A stretch of 64,000 nt of DNA, from assembly GCA_963924555.1 (NCBI GenBank), contig OZ004587.1, forward strand, positions 8,014,075-8,078,074, read 5' to 3'. Each line of letters starts with the position of its first letter. Position 1 is the stretch's first letter. The notes beneath the pieces are model-generated. The model had not been told where the DNA came from and ran no database searches. It was given only the letters and a program-made list of their open reading frames with translations. Positions 1 through 13,700 of this stretch are shown here, one piece after another. The DNA comes from Crambe crambe. Its lineage: Eukaryota; Porifera; Demospongiae; Poecilosclerida; Crambeidae. A program made the translations under genes and the position numbers.

Positions 1-987
1 GTTGTAGCAGTATCTTCCATTGTCCTGGAGTGTCAGTCCTAAGGGGCACTGGCAGGAATATGTGGAAGTGTTGCCAGATGCTCCGAGCAGACAGAGATGG
101 CTGCAGCCGCCATTGTTATTTGTGCACGGATTGCTGGAGTCTGTATATAAGAGGTGTGGGAATTAATAATAAAGCTACACACTACCAATAAAGAACACTA
201 AATACTTTAAAAAGTAGAAAATTTTCCTCAATCACTGAGTCACAATAGGTTAACTCATCTAAGAGGTTACAGTGTAATGATAGTTCATTTGTTGCTTCTT
301 CCCCACCAATATAGCAAAAAAAAAAAAAAAAAAAAATCTGTTCTGACCTCAGTGCTTCTAGCTAACTGTACTTACTAATAGGCTGGGCATCAAGGGCCAC
401 CACCTTCACTCCCATGGGGTTGGCAGGCAATCCAGGTACCAGTCCAGCCACATTACCTGGCGACGAGACTGGGGCAAACACTACTTGATCGAAGGCCCAG
501 TCACTCCAATAGAGAACATTGTTGTAGAAGCTAATGGAAAAGGGATGAAGGATGAATTGAGTCGATATCAGTGTGCGACTTGACCCATCGACACTGGAGC
601 TTTCAATTTTGTCTAGATTTGCATCTATCCAGTAAAGAGTTTGAGTGGCGTAGTCGATTGTGATCCCATTGGGCCAAACGAGGCTGGTATTGTGAAGGAT
701 CTCCCTTGATGAACCGTCCATGTATGCTCTTTCTATCTTGGCTGGCTTTCCCCAGTCAGTCCAATACATATATCTGGAACATGATTTACTGATGAGATAC
801 AGATAAGTATCCTAGAGTCACCTACCTTGTATTAGGGTCCACTATCAGAGCTCTTGGTTTACTGTCTCTTCCACAGTACACCACCTGTGTCCTGTGCCCT
901 CTGGCTATGTCCAGAACTTCAATCTCATAATGTTTAGAATCTGTCCAATACAACTTTTCATTGATCCAGTCCCAGGCCAACCCATCT

Positions 988-1029
<42 letters not shown>

Positions 1030-3523
1030 AGGGAGGGAGGGAGGGAGGGAGGGAGGGAGGGAGGGAGAGAGAGAGAGAGAGAGAGAGATCAAAATATTTG
1101 ACACCCCTGGCTAAAGTGCTATTGGATCTTGGTACAGCAAATTAATTACATCAATTCTTCTAATGGCAGGCACTCATAATGTGGCTAATACTCACTTACG
1201 TACCAGCTACACTCAATCCATTGTCGACTAGTACTTCTGGTCCGGAACCATCAAGTCTTGCTCTTACTATTTGCTTCAAATATACATCTGACCAGAATAG
1301 ATAGTTACGCCTGTGAAAGTGCACATAGTTAAATAAACAAACAAACAATACCACAACAACACCACAATAACAACAACAACTACTACATACAGCAACAACA
1401 GCAGCAACAGTAACTTTTTTTGCAATCCATGTCAGGTTGAGCAGTTGAACAATGACTACTACTACTACTACTAACAACAACAACAACAACAACAACAGCT
1501 CTATGACAACAACAACAACAACAACTACTACTACTACTACTACAGCAACAACTACGACAACAATGACAATAACAACAACAACTACTACAGCAACAACAAC
1601 TACGACAACAATGACAATAACAATAACAACAGCAACAGTAACAAGAATAACCACAACAACGATAATACTGGAAAGGTTGGGTATCTTTACCTTAAATCGT
1701 AGTCGATGGCAACTGTGTTGTTCAGTGTGAGATTGCCTGTGGGTATTTGCCTGAAGTTGCTTTCATTCAAGTCCACGCGACGGATCAACTGTTTATTTGC
1801 AAACATAACAAACGGCTGAGGCCTCACATTTGATGCTGCAATGAGCAAATCATAACAATTACGACTCAATAAGTACATCAAGATAATTTCATTATCTGGA
1901 AGACACTTTATTAATAGTTTAAGGATGTGGTAATGAAAGGTAATTGGATAGCTAGTATCCTCATTATTGGAAGCTCTATCCACTTACAAGCCTCCTGGCT
2001 CTATTTATTCTGAGGAATAATTATACAGAGGTGATTGAAGTTATTCAATAACACTGCACACACAAAGACATTATCTGCTTGTATATATACTGATACTGCT
2101 AAAAGGGAATTGATGAAGAAGTTTAAGAGTTTGTGTGTGCATAATGGGAAGCGGTAGTGGTGCCTTTGTTGGGATAACAGTGGATCCAGTAAACATGCAT
2201 ATTCTTCCAAATGGAAGTGGAATTACTACCTGTTGTAGGAGTGGATTCTGTCAAGGGGAGAGTAGAGTAAGAAGATAATTGATTTGAAATAGTTGATGTC
2301 AGAGCTGTAAAGATTAGCTAGTAATAGCAATCTACATAATAGTGTATTGCTACGGTAACATCATAATTTGGTAGACTAAAGGACACTTTAATGGCTTCTA
2401 CCTACAAAAGGGGTAAAGACACACATACATACATGCACATAAACAAAATCTCATCACTACATGATGCTTCCTGGGTGTGGGTAATCCCTCGAGTAAACAG
2501 TGATGCCCTGCTCTTACAAGACTCACAAGATCGGCTGAATGGGCCGGGCCACTCACTCAACATGGACCTTCTCATGACCGACTAAGTGAGCCACTCACTC
2601 ATAGCACACAGTGGTGACCCTGCTGAGTGGCCCATGCACTCATGGAATTATGGTGTGGACAAGCCCATACAAGACCAGAGAGAGCTACTTCTGTTAACTT
2701 CATGATGTTAAACCTCCTTACCCCCTCGATAATCAGATAGTAGGAATAGCTATTGGATTTATGGGATAATGGACACTAATATACACCGTATTTTGACTTT
2801 AATCACTTTGGCTCTCTTTTTGATGCAGCCGGCGTCTCTAAACAGACCCATATATAGCTTATGATTCTATTGTTTGTTTAATTTTTCAATCACCATGGTC
2901 ATGTCTCCATTATACAAGGGCTTCAGGAGATGATGTCAATGAAGTTGTGGCTGTACAAATTTGCCTAACCCCTTTCTTGAGGTAGCAGTATATCCCTGCA
3001 TGGGCTTCTCTTTAGGCCATTGTTACACCAAGGAAAAAGAATTTCATTCCAGCTAATTTTTAAGATTTCATTGTTTGCTAAACATGGCATATCTTAACAC
3101 AACTAAGAAGAGACAATTGATTGCATCACTATGTAAATATTATTATGGACTACTTCAATCACCAACTTGCCCATATAGAAGTAGTATGATCAGAGAGACA
3201 TGGTCATTTAATTTTTCAAGAAATGGTTATGGCATTCAAGAAGCAAGTCAATGGAGACATTAATTATCAGAGAGAGTTCATAATTTTTGGGAGGCAGAAT
3301 TAATATCCTCATTGTCAGTCTCCACATATAGTCTATTACATCCATGGAATGGTTGACATTATAATTATGATCACATATCTCTGACTGACTCACTTTCTTC
3401 CTCTCTGGTAGTATTGCCATTAGAACTCTCCTGGGCACTGCTGAGAGTGAAGAGACAACAATGAAGCAGCAGTATCGAAATTGTGAAAAACTGTGACAAA
3501 GGGCCGACCTGCAATGGTTTCAT
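1..3523 (-). CDS. YWTD beta-propeller/EGF receptor-like gene (gene 1, 3' end off window)
   Basis: Seven exons read on the minus strand: 3394-3523, 2230-2247, 1691-1835, 1204-1310, 826-985, 376-773 and 1-140. All junction phases agree, giving 366 codons to the window edge. The first exon starts [13 protein letters not shown] and has a hydrophobic signal peptide ending near TLSSAQ. The 18-bp exon encodes a short Thr/Pro linker. The next four exons encode one YWTD (LDL-receptor class B) propeller, with visible blades LFWSD, LYWTD, MYWTDWG, LYWIDAN and LYWSDWAF. The last exon is a complete six-cysteine EGF domain (NPC...GGC...CYN). In LDL-receptor and LRP families this propeller-EGF pair binds ligands or controls ligand release. 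The gene is divergent from gene 2, whose propellers have the same exon pattern. The C-terminus, and so membrane anchoring, is not visible. Confidence 0.85.
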
Positions 3524-4797
3524 GCGAATTTAATGAGACAGTCTCTGAATGTTGTTTGTTTATATTATAGACATTATCACACCATCAGCACCAAGTGTGC
3601 AAATTTGATGCACTAAATCTGTGAGAGTTTGTTATAGCTATTTTCTATCACTCTCAATGTCTTATGTTATCACATGCATTGAGTTACTAGACAAGTCAGG
3701 GCTGGATCAAGGATTTTTAGGGTTGCAGGACTGGGGGGTGCACATGGGGAGGTGCAGGAGGGGACAGCTATGGAATAAATTATTTTTTTGGCAGACTTAA
3801 TAGCTATAGGCTAAAATCCACTTTACTAAAGCTTAACTATTGTAATCACACACTGACAGGGAACAAGGGTTGCAATTCCTTCAATCTAACCCCTGAATTC
3901 CGGTCCTGCAGGTATATTAGGCATATGACTAAATTATTGAAGCATGTCATTACCTTGTATTTTAGCACGTGTTGTTTCATCCTGAATATCCTTGCTTTGT
4001 CGATCTTGGCACTAATCCAGATGAAGCTATTCTGAAAAAAAAAAAATAGACTTGACTGAAATAATTATTATGTAGCTATCATGTGTTGAGAATATAATAC
4101 TTCCATCAGCTAGCTTCTTATATAAATTCTACTGACCAGCTATTGAGTCTATGCAGCTGAGCTGAGTCAATAATCTGAACCTGAAATCCTATAAGTGCCT
4201 ACAGTAATATTTAAAAGAGTGGTTATTTCTACTGGCTTCTGTACAAGTTGAACAAAGAAGGAGACACAATATTTATGAATTCTCAACTATTCGTTAGAAT
4301 TGGGGACCTTTCATTTTGGCTGTTGAAGAAGACAGTACAAAGGATTTACATACCAGAGAATCGATCCATTAATATTCCTAGCGACTCAGTTCAGCAGCTG
4401 ACTCTCTGAGTCATTATTCCAACTAGATAAAGACTTTCACATCTAGTTAGCTCTCAGTATAAGCAACTCTTTCTCCCCCTGAAACAGAGACTTGTTCTTC
4501 TACCCTTATGTTCGATGTGGGAGTAGATAGTTAGCTAGCTACAAATTAATATTAAGAACTGTATAATTAGTTTGGGAGTAATTCAGTTGGCTGAGTAGAT
4601 TGTAACAAGTTAAAACCGTAGGCTAACTTACCGCACAATATTCCTTCCAAAACACTGTAGATACTTAGTGCGCCTGCGCATAACCTTTGAACTTTTGACA
4701 GGTATAACGATATTCATAGAGAATGCTTAAGGGGAGTGGCATGTGACCGTGTATAGCCAGAAAAGAGAAAGTCTAGTAGTTATAGCTCTATCAAATC
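3524..4797. promoter_or_regulatory. Divergent intergenic region between genes 1 and 2
   Basis: About 1.3 kb separates the two start codons (3523 minus, 4798 plus), so it probably holds both promoters. I see no coding exon. A minus-strand open stretch flanked by splice-like sites at about 3956-4034 is possible 5' UTR but not convincing. The segment also holds part of a repeat around 3700-3790 and is otherwise A+T-rich. No TATA box could be assigned. Confidence 0.4.
4669..4680. promoter_or_regulatory. NRF1-like GC palindrome
   Basis: TGCGCCTGCGCA lies about 118 bp upstream of the gene 2 start codon. It differs by one base from the NRF1-type palindrome TGCGCATGCGCA common in metazoan core promoters. 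Binding is inferred only from the sequence. Confidence 0.25.
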
Positions 4798-7700
4798 ATG
4801 ACCAACTTTGCACTCACTCTGACTCTTAGTATTATCCTTATCTCTGCAAGAAGCCATGCACAAAGTAAGTGATAACTAACCTCTGCAAGAAACCATGCAC
4901 AGAGTATGTGATAGCTACTGTACTGTTAAAGTTATAGCTAACAGGACCCTCTGCTGGGAGCTCCCTTAATTATCTGCACAATAATTAGCTAATTGCAGTC
5001 ATATAATGCTATTAGTACTGCTCAATTAAGCCTGTCTCTATAGAGACTACTTGAATATAATTGCAAAGAGGTGATTAAGTCATTTGATCTCAAGATGACG
5101 GTCTGACCCTTAGCGAAAATTTAATTGAGTTGGTGACCAGGAGAATGCATGGAGTGTGTCTACCCTCTTATGGTATGCCTTACATGTTTGAAGAGATGTC
5201 TGGCTGCGAAAATTTTCTATGATTTAGGAGAAAAGACTGCTGCTTGCTCAACCTTGCCTGGATGTGCTATGGCAGGAATGGAGAAACTATTGCCACTTCT
5301 TTTCTTCCTTCTTACGGAATTAAAAGTCTTGCACTAGTAAAAATCCCCCCAAAGGTCTGAAGAAGCGTTCAATTCGGCAATATTTATACCCTTGATCATG
5401 CTGTGGAATGCGTGAAATGACATTAGAACCATGTCTCCTGTCTTGTGCCAGATCAAAGCCTGCCATCCCTAGCCTTCCCTTTGAACTTTCAATGAAATAT
5501 TCCCAAATTGCGCCAAATTTAGTAACCTGTTAAACTAAATAAGATAAGTTATTTAACAACATAGTTTCCGGGAATGACTGGTTATAGCCTATGATGTGTT
5601 TCAAGTTTACAAAAGGGCAAGGCATCTTTTAGTTTGGTTACAATTTGTTTTATAACAGACCCTCTTGCAGCTAGCCATGACACAAAAAATGACACCAGAA
5701 ATATGTATTGTTGTGCCAAATTGGAGCCATCAAGGCAGTAGCTAACTAGCTATTACTTCCCTTTGAGCATTTTAGGGATTAATAATTTTATTGATTCATC
5801 CCTCCTGCAACTTCTCCAGCTATAGCTACAACTAAATCATTCTGATTGATTTTGGCTTTTGGCATTGGTCAAGTGAGAATTTCGGATTGCATACAAATAA
5901 AGGTCTATGGCTGTTACGATTCTAGCAGAATTTGAATATCTCGTGCAATTAGTAATGATAATATTAAGAACATGTGTACGTCTTAGCCCTGAACTATGCC
6001 TCCTTCCCAGTATGCATATCAACCTATTTGGGCAATAAAGCCACTCTTTCATCTCTGCATTACACCAAAGGATTTTTGCCCTTCTTGTTGCCAGAGGCTG
6101 CATTATGCAGCTCGGTCAATCCACAGGTGGCCAAACGGTCAAGTGCAGCCGAAAAATGAATTAATAGCAAGATATGTATTCCCTCAAGGCATGTGAGGTA
6201 AATGCAAAACCTTTGAAGTTATTGTGTATAAGCTATTTAGTTTTACTTCAGACATTCTATGGGACATAACTTATATTAGCCATAATGTACATAGTGGGGG
6301 GGAGTTAAACTCATGTGATCATGGATGACAATATTCATAGCTAACTGTCATTGCAAAAATCACTGATTAGAAACTTAATTCTCATTTGCAGATTCTTGTA
6401 TTGAAGCAGGCTACAGTCAATGCTGCACCACCGACCTTCGAAACTGTGGAGGGTCACTGCCTGCCACATGTTTCTGTGACTCCGCGTGTGTGGCTCTCCA
6501 GGACTGCTGTGCAGACCAGCATGAAGTATGCAATACAGGTATGTTGATGAAATTCATGACAGATAAAATTATGACTGGCTAATGAGTGATGAGATGAAGC
6601 ACTAAGCTAACAATTATCATAGCGGTCTACAGTCAATGGTGCATGTGCTTTGAATTCATGAGGGAACTCGATCCCACTGATTGGATTTCAGAGGGAGGCA
6701 GAGTGACTCTGCAGTTGCACAACTGTGCTATATGATAGCATAAAGGGTTATGGTAAAAATTATAGCTTTGGTATAATAATGTCTTTTATTTCTTGCAGCT
6801 GACTATCCATATAATGACAGTAAGTTCTGCATGATTAATGATCTGAGTGAGACATAATTCTAAATTCTATTAGTTGCAATGACTATACTTCAACATGCAT
6901 GACATCATGCTAGCCAGCTAATCTTTGAGGATGAAATGATTATAAGTGTAAAGGCATTCTACAGACCTTAGATCACCAATTATTTTATGGTATGGTACCT
7001 ACTTCAGGCATACAAAATCTGCTCTTTGTAGCCAAACCTCATCCAATATTTTTATCTCTCAACAACTTCAATAATCTGCTTATTATTCTGGTTCATAAGA
7101 GCAAATTTATTTCATAAGCTAATTTTATGAGAACTAATTCTATTGAACTTCAATGATAATGGGTTATATTTGGCAAACAGCAAGCATACATGTTTAATGC
7201 ATCATAGTAGTTAACCACAAATATGATTTAATGCTGGAGTCTATATCTTCATAACTTTTGATTACAATAATTTTTTTTTCCTCAGGTAGCATAATTTTTT
7301 TGGTTTATGCTGACAACCGTTACATTTCTGCCAAGGGAATAGGGGCAGACCCACGTCGTCTGGTGGAAGTTCCATCAGGGGGAGCATTTGCTCTTGATGT
7401 TGACACAGTGTGAGTTGAATAATAAATCAGAAAAGGGTATATGATGAAATCAAATGAGATATATTTTCTGCAGACGAAGATATGTCTATTGGACAGACAA
7501 TATGATGAACACGATCTCCCGAGCTAATTTGGATACTGGTACTGATATTATTCTGATAGCAAATGCCTCAAGCAATCCAGTGGGTAAGTAACAAATATTT
7601 ACAATGAAACCTCTAAATAATGGACACACTTGAGACCGTCCTTTGTAGAGAGGTTGTCATCTTTTGGAGGTTATTTTATATTGAGGTATCGAGTGTACAG

Positions 7701-10700
7701 TTACAGTATATAAGGGTACTTTTAGATTGTTAAGAGGTTACAGAGTGTCCTTTATCGGAGGTTCCACTGTACATCTGATCATGACTTTGTCTTTTGTGTT
7801 TGCATTCCTTCAGGTGATTTGGCAGTCGACTGGGTGGCGAACAATCTCTATTGGACAGAGTTGCGTCAACATCAGATAGTTGTGAAAGACCTGGACACCA
7901 ATCAGACTACATCCCTGGTACAGGGTGCTTTAAATGAGACCTTCAAGGCCATAGCAGTGGACCCCATAAGGAGGTGAGAGCCACACCCCTTCCCCCTTAG
8001 TATTTGAATACTTAAATGCATGTGGAAAAAATAATGACCGTTTTCATGGCTACTAGTTCCTCCAATGTATTTAGCAGTCAGTCAGTCAGACTACAGTGGA
8101 GCCTCCAACACATTTCAGAGGTTGTCCTCTTTTTGGAGGTTATTTTGTATGCAAAGGTACTTTTTAGATTGTCCTTTGTTGAGAGGTTTGTCCTCTTTCA
8201 GAGTGTCCTTTCCTGATGTGCTTGCTGTATGCATGTGACATGTTATACATACATGCATGCATATGTAGTGTCATACATGTTATAGATATACATGTATACA
8301 CATACCGTAATCGTATAAATTTTCGGAGGTTTAAAATTTCGTGATTTCCGGAGCTGTTCCTATAATAAAAAATTTCCGCAGGTCTAATTTTCATAGCAAG
8401 CACATGGAAAATAATGCATGTGCATAATAGCTATATCATTGCCTGCTGCTGGGGCCGAGTGATGATGGCTATATTCGTGGCTACTACAGAGAAATCTAGA
8501 TAGTCCCCAAAAGAAGGCTAGGCTGGCGACGCCAGACTAAAATCTAGACTGCTACGGAAGGCGAGACGCTTCGTTGTAGAAGAGAGACAGGTAATGGCCA
8601 TGATCCCGGTAATGAAGCATGATACTTTCGTCTCACGGACTATCTGCTCCAGGTTTTTTTCCAGCTGCTATCGATATCGCATCGCACACGCATGCGCATC
8701 GTCGTCATATATGACGTCATAGTACTAAGACTTCGTTTATTATTTTCAAGGATTCTGATCGACTACGAAAAAAACGAAAATAAAACCCCATCGAAAATTT
8801 ATACGATTACGGTAATACAGTTATATAACATGTCTCATACATGTGCATGACACGTTATACATAATTATACATGTAGTGTCATACATGTAGTTATTTCCCA
8901 TGTAGTGTCATGTTCTGGAGTGTATGGGGTGATTCCTCCAATATCCAAACAGCCTCAATGGACGGGACAAACAGACGAGTCGTCCAGCGAGGTCTGATGC
9001 AACCAAATGACATTGCCCTTGATATCCCACAACAGAGACTCTACTGGACCAATGGGATGTTAGGAACCATACAATTCTCCAATTATGATGGCAGTAACAT
9101 AGGACTGTTCCATCAAGATGCATCAAAATACTTCTTCGGTGTCACTCTTGACCGGTATCTGGTGTTCTTTGGTGACTGGATGAACAATAGCATCAGTTAT
9201 GCTCACAAGTCGGATGTGGATAGTCCGGTCTTGCTGCTCAAGGATAGCCTGACACCCATTGCCAAAGGGTTGGAACTAGTGACTCCCAATAAGCAGCCAA
9301 CAAGTGAGTTGCTTGAGATAATAGACACACTTGGGATCCATTCGTCCTTTGTAGATAGGTTGTCCTCTTTTGGAGGTTATTTGGTATAGAGTGTATAATA
9401 CAAAAGGTACTTTTAGATTGTCCTCTTTTTTGAGCATCCTATCAGAGGTTCCACTGTAGTATTATTAAGAGCAACACTTATTCCCCCCCCCCCCTTATAC
9501 GTAATGTACGTACATGAAAACTTGCAGTCCCAAATCCATGTGAGGCCACCTTCTGTGCTGAGATATGCGTCCTACGTGACACTGCCCCCGGCTACTCCTG
9601 CAGGTGTCTCATGGGGTACACACTGGACCCCAATGGAAGAGATTGTATTGGTATGTACGAACATACATTAATGTGTGGAGGATAATCATAAGGGTGCTGT
9701 TGACTCATAGTAGCGTAGCTATAGCTACGTATATGAATGTAGAAGCTGTTGTAATTTTTCCTTGTATCTGCTTCTAATTTGCAGAAAATCCAGTCACTGT
9801 TCCAACACCACCAGAAAGTAAGCTAGCTAGCTAGCTAGCTAGCCAAGAATTAGAGGGATTGAAGGAGAATTATACCACATGACTTTGAGTTATCCATTAG
9901 CTAGCTGTATTATTGATTCTCTCCTATACGTAGTTACATGTGCTGCCACCTTGAATATCACTTCTTGCTGCATGTCGGGTTCCTGTGGTTCTTCATGCTA
10001 CTGTGATGTGTGGTGTCGCTACCGTGGTGACTGCTGTAGGGATATTGATTCTACTTGCCCAAGACGTAAGTCAAGAGATGGTTCTGCTATAGTTAATGTA
10101 TAGACATGCAAGGCTTGTCTTTGCATGTTCGTTTGTAACAGAATAACCTGCCATACTTCCCATGTTGCTCTAGTCTAGCTAACGTTAAACAGAGCAGACA
10201 TTCTAGACTGACATCTGGTCCAGACACAAAGTTACACTCGTAGCCAGTAGCTATAATCTCTGCCACAATCCTTGAGTCATTTAGTTTATATTTTGGTCAT
10301 CTAGCAAGCAGTTCCTGCACCGCAGCTGGCTACAGTTCTTGCTGTGAGGAGGGCGAGTGTCAGGGAATGACAAATAATTTGGGAAACTGCTTCTGCAATG
10401 ACCAGTGTCGGGACTTTGGCAATTGCTGTGATGATATTGACGTTACATGTCCACGAACAACAGTTACTATGCCACCTGGTGGGGCTTTAAATAGTACACC
10501 TTAGAGCTAGCTCCACCCTTATAAATGGGGATAAATTATTATGAATGGGAGCTGGGGAAACCCCAATCCAGGCAATCATGCCAGGAGGGAATGAAAACTT
10601 TCTCGCTCCTCTGATCCTTTCACCCATAGCCTCACTACTGACTATTATAACTCCTTGCTACAGAGAGGAATGAACTTCCCTTCCTTCAACTGAATGCATC

Positions 10701-13700
10701 GAGTGAGATAAAGACAGAAGCCGTGGGACACTTTGATGATGGAGTCTCACATGCCATAAATATACTACCCAATGGTTTTCCCTTTGAGGGGACACTCCAC
10801 ACTACTGCATTTGTAAGAACTATGTAGCTATTAAGCATAATGCTATATAATATTGGTTATGGTGTTGAAGCTACATAACTATCAAGTTATATAATTATTA
10901 TGAGTGGCCAACAGCTTTAAAATCCTTTCAATTGACACCCACATATTACCGAAGCCCTAGTTATATCTTTATGATTGCTCTGCATGCATTAGATTGGTAC
11001 CAATGGAATCGTCTCATTTGATCAGCCAGTGTACAGCGCTGTTCCAGTCTCATTCCCAAGCTCAAGAAATGACATTCGGAACCTGTTTGCCGTAGCTCCA
11101 TTCTGGGACGACATTGATATAAGACTGACTGGAAACATCTTTTACGAGATCCATTCAGTCCTTTCTGGGAATCAAGACTCGATCTCTCTAATAGCACGAG
11201 TCAATTCTTACATTCAGGGGGAGGTCGGAGGGGGGTTCAGTGGAGAATGGATGTTGGTGGTCCAATGGAATGCTGTTCATCCTTGGCCGCATGGATCGGT
11301 CAGATCTAATCCACTTTTGGGATTCTTATTTCCACAGTATACAGATGTGAGCAGACATTATCATATACAGCGGAACCTCAGTCTGCATGGGCACAGGCTT
11401 TTGTCCTTTGTAGAGCTTTTTTTAAGTACAGAGTAGATTGTCCGTAGTCAAGAGTTTTGTCCTGTTCCCTTTATCAATGATGGATGGTGTTTAGTATATA
11501 GTCTCCACAGAGCCACATAGCTAGCTACAATACTATCAGGTTTGGGGATAGCTAGATGGCTACAATTTGTTCTATAACTGCATACATGTTGCATCATGAA
11601 AGGATCAAGTTTCTTATGTACCTATGAAATCTATGTATGTACATGATGTTGTTGACTACTCATTTGGTGACTTTATGCATTTAGATCAATACATGGCAAG
11701 CAATCCTCATTACAAATGGGACAAAATCCTATGCTGTCTTCACTTATCTATGTGGCGCCATGTCCTGGTCATACAACTCTGTGATTGGCTACAATGCTGC
11801 CGGGAGGGTCTTCCGTAACCACCCACTCTCCGGGAGAGGTGCTAATCGGATTGCGTGTGCCAATGCTCCTGCTAGTAACTGGACGAATGTGTTGTACGAC
11901 CTGACGACTGTTAGTCTCAATATTTCTGCCCCTCCTACAGTGGAACCATGTAAGCACTTTGGCCATAGGAAGAGCAGCCTTTTTTTTTTTTTGTCAACTG
12001 AAGAGAAGTTTTCGAGGATTATAGCTAGAAAACTCTAACTTTGTTATACTGGAGGAAGTTAATGTAATTTGAAACAAGTGATAATGCTGGTGAGGCTGCT
12101 GGTAGGGGTGGGGGAAGGAGTGGGGGAAGGGGGTAGGGGGAAGGAGTGGGGGGGGGGGGGGTGGGGGGTGGGGGAAAGGGTAAAGGGCGCCAGAAGGAAG
12201 GAGAAGGGGTAGGGGTGTGATGTGTGTGTCTCTCCCTTGAAGTCACACCTCTTCTATTCCACTCACATGCACAGCACAAAGTGACTACCTTCCACTTCTG
12301 CGATTTCTCAACGTCAGCTCTTCAGGGACTCTCTCTCCTTGTCAAAATTGCTCATCCAACCCAATCAACCTTGGACTCTCCAGGATACCCTTTGGATACT
12401 ACTACCACGAACAAATTTATGTATGCATGATCAATCACAGATACAAAAAATTGTCTATTCATTTTGTTTTTTCTGTCTATTTGTCTGTATATTTATTTGT
12501 TTGTTTGTTTGTTTGTTTGTTTGTTTTCAGGTTGGTGTAAATGGGATAATTTCTTTTGACCGTCCATTTGCTGAAGATTCCTCAGTAAACTTTCCCTCCA
12601 TGGATGGAAACGTGCATTTCTCGTACTTGGTGGCTCCTTATTGGTCAGATATCGACACCAGACGCAGCGGCACTGTCCATTACGAGTACTATAACCGTGG
12701 CAACTCCACTGCATCGGATCAGCAGCTGGATATGGTGAGAGACTTCATTCGAAAGGAACGGGATCCCAGCTTTGAAGGAGAATGGATGCTCTTGGCTGCA
12801 TGGGAGAACGTCCATCCTTACCCTCATGGGGAGTCTGCTGATTTACCAAGAGAGAATCCATACCTTGAATCAGTAAGTTGAATGAATCATGATAAGGATG
12901 TGACACTCCCCCCTCCCCCCCGACTCAGAGGGTGTCAACATTGAGAAGGTTCATTCCGCTTTCCTTCTATAGGTTAATTCATTCCAAGCAATCATCATTA
13001 CAAACTTCACAAAGACATATGCCATTTACACATACAATTGTGACCAGATGGAATGGTCAGATGAAGCCGCAATTGGATTCAATGCAGCCGGCGACTTCTT
13101 CATGAATCATCCGCTGGGCGGGCAGCTGCAAGCTAATGCTATCGGATGCGTTCACGTAAACCAAAACCAAAGTCTCAATAATGTGATATACGATCTTGTT
13201 TCTGAAATGGTTAACGACACGACCCCTCCACCTCCTAGAAGATCACTTGGTATAATAGCTATAATTATTATCCCTTTGCAATTGAAAAACCTTTTCTTTT
13301 CGATCCACAAGGCCTTTCCTTATTTCTTGAAATGAAGGTTCTATAGCCATCTCTGCCTTATTTTTTCAGGCTCATGTGTGCTTAGGAATTACACTGACTG
13401 CTGTGATAGAGGCAACTGCACTGGACTTCCTCCCGACTGCATGTGTGATGAATTTTGCCACTTATCTGGTGATTGTTGTCATGACATTGCTGAAACTTGC
13501 AACAGAGGTATTTTTAAAAATCAGTTTTCTAGAATAGCTACTTTACTCTTCTTTTTCTTTTTCTCCATGAAAAATATTCAAGAATCTCCACCTGGTAAGT
13601 TGAACCTGTACATGCTCACTAGTATACTAGTCAGTTTCACAGTATATTGGTCAGTATTTTCACTGTACATGTTCACTAGTATACTAGTCAGTTTCACAGT

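Noticed and set aside
1196..1730. Poly-Val and poly-Thr/Asn open frames on both strands
   Set aside because: Translations of CAA/ACT trinucleotide repeats in a gene 1 intron.
3956..4034. Minus-strand open stretch with splice-like ends upstream of gene 1
   Set aside because: The gene 1 signal-peptide exon already starts at 3523, so this could be at most 5' UTR; no supporting evidence.
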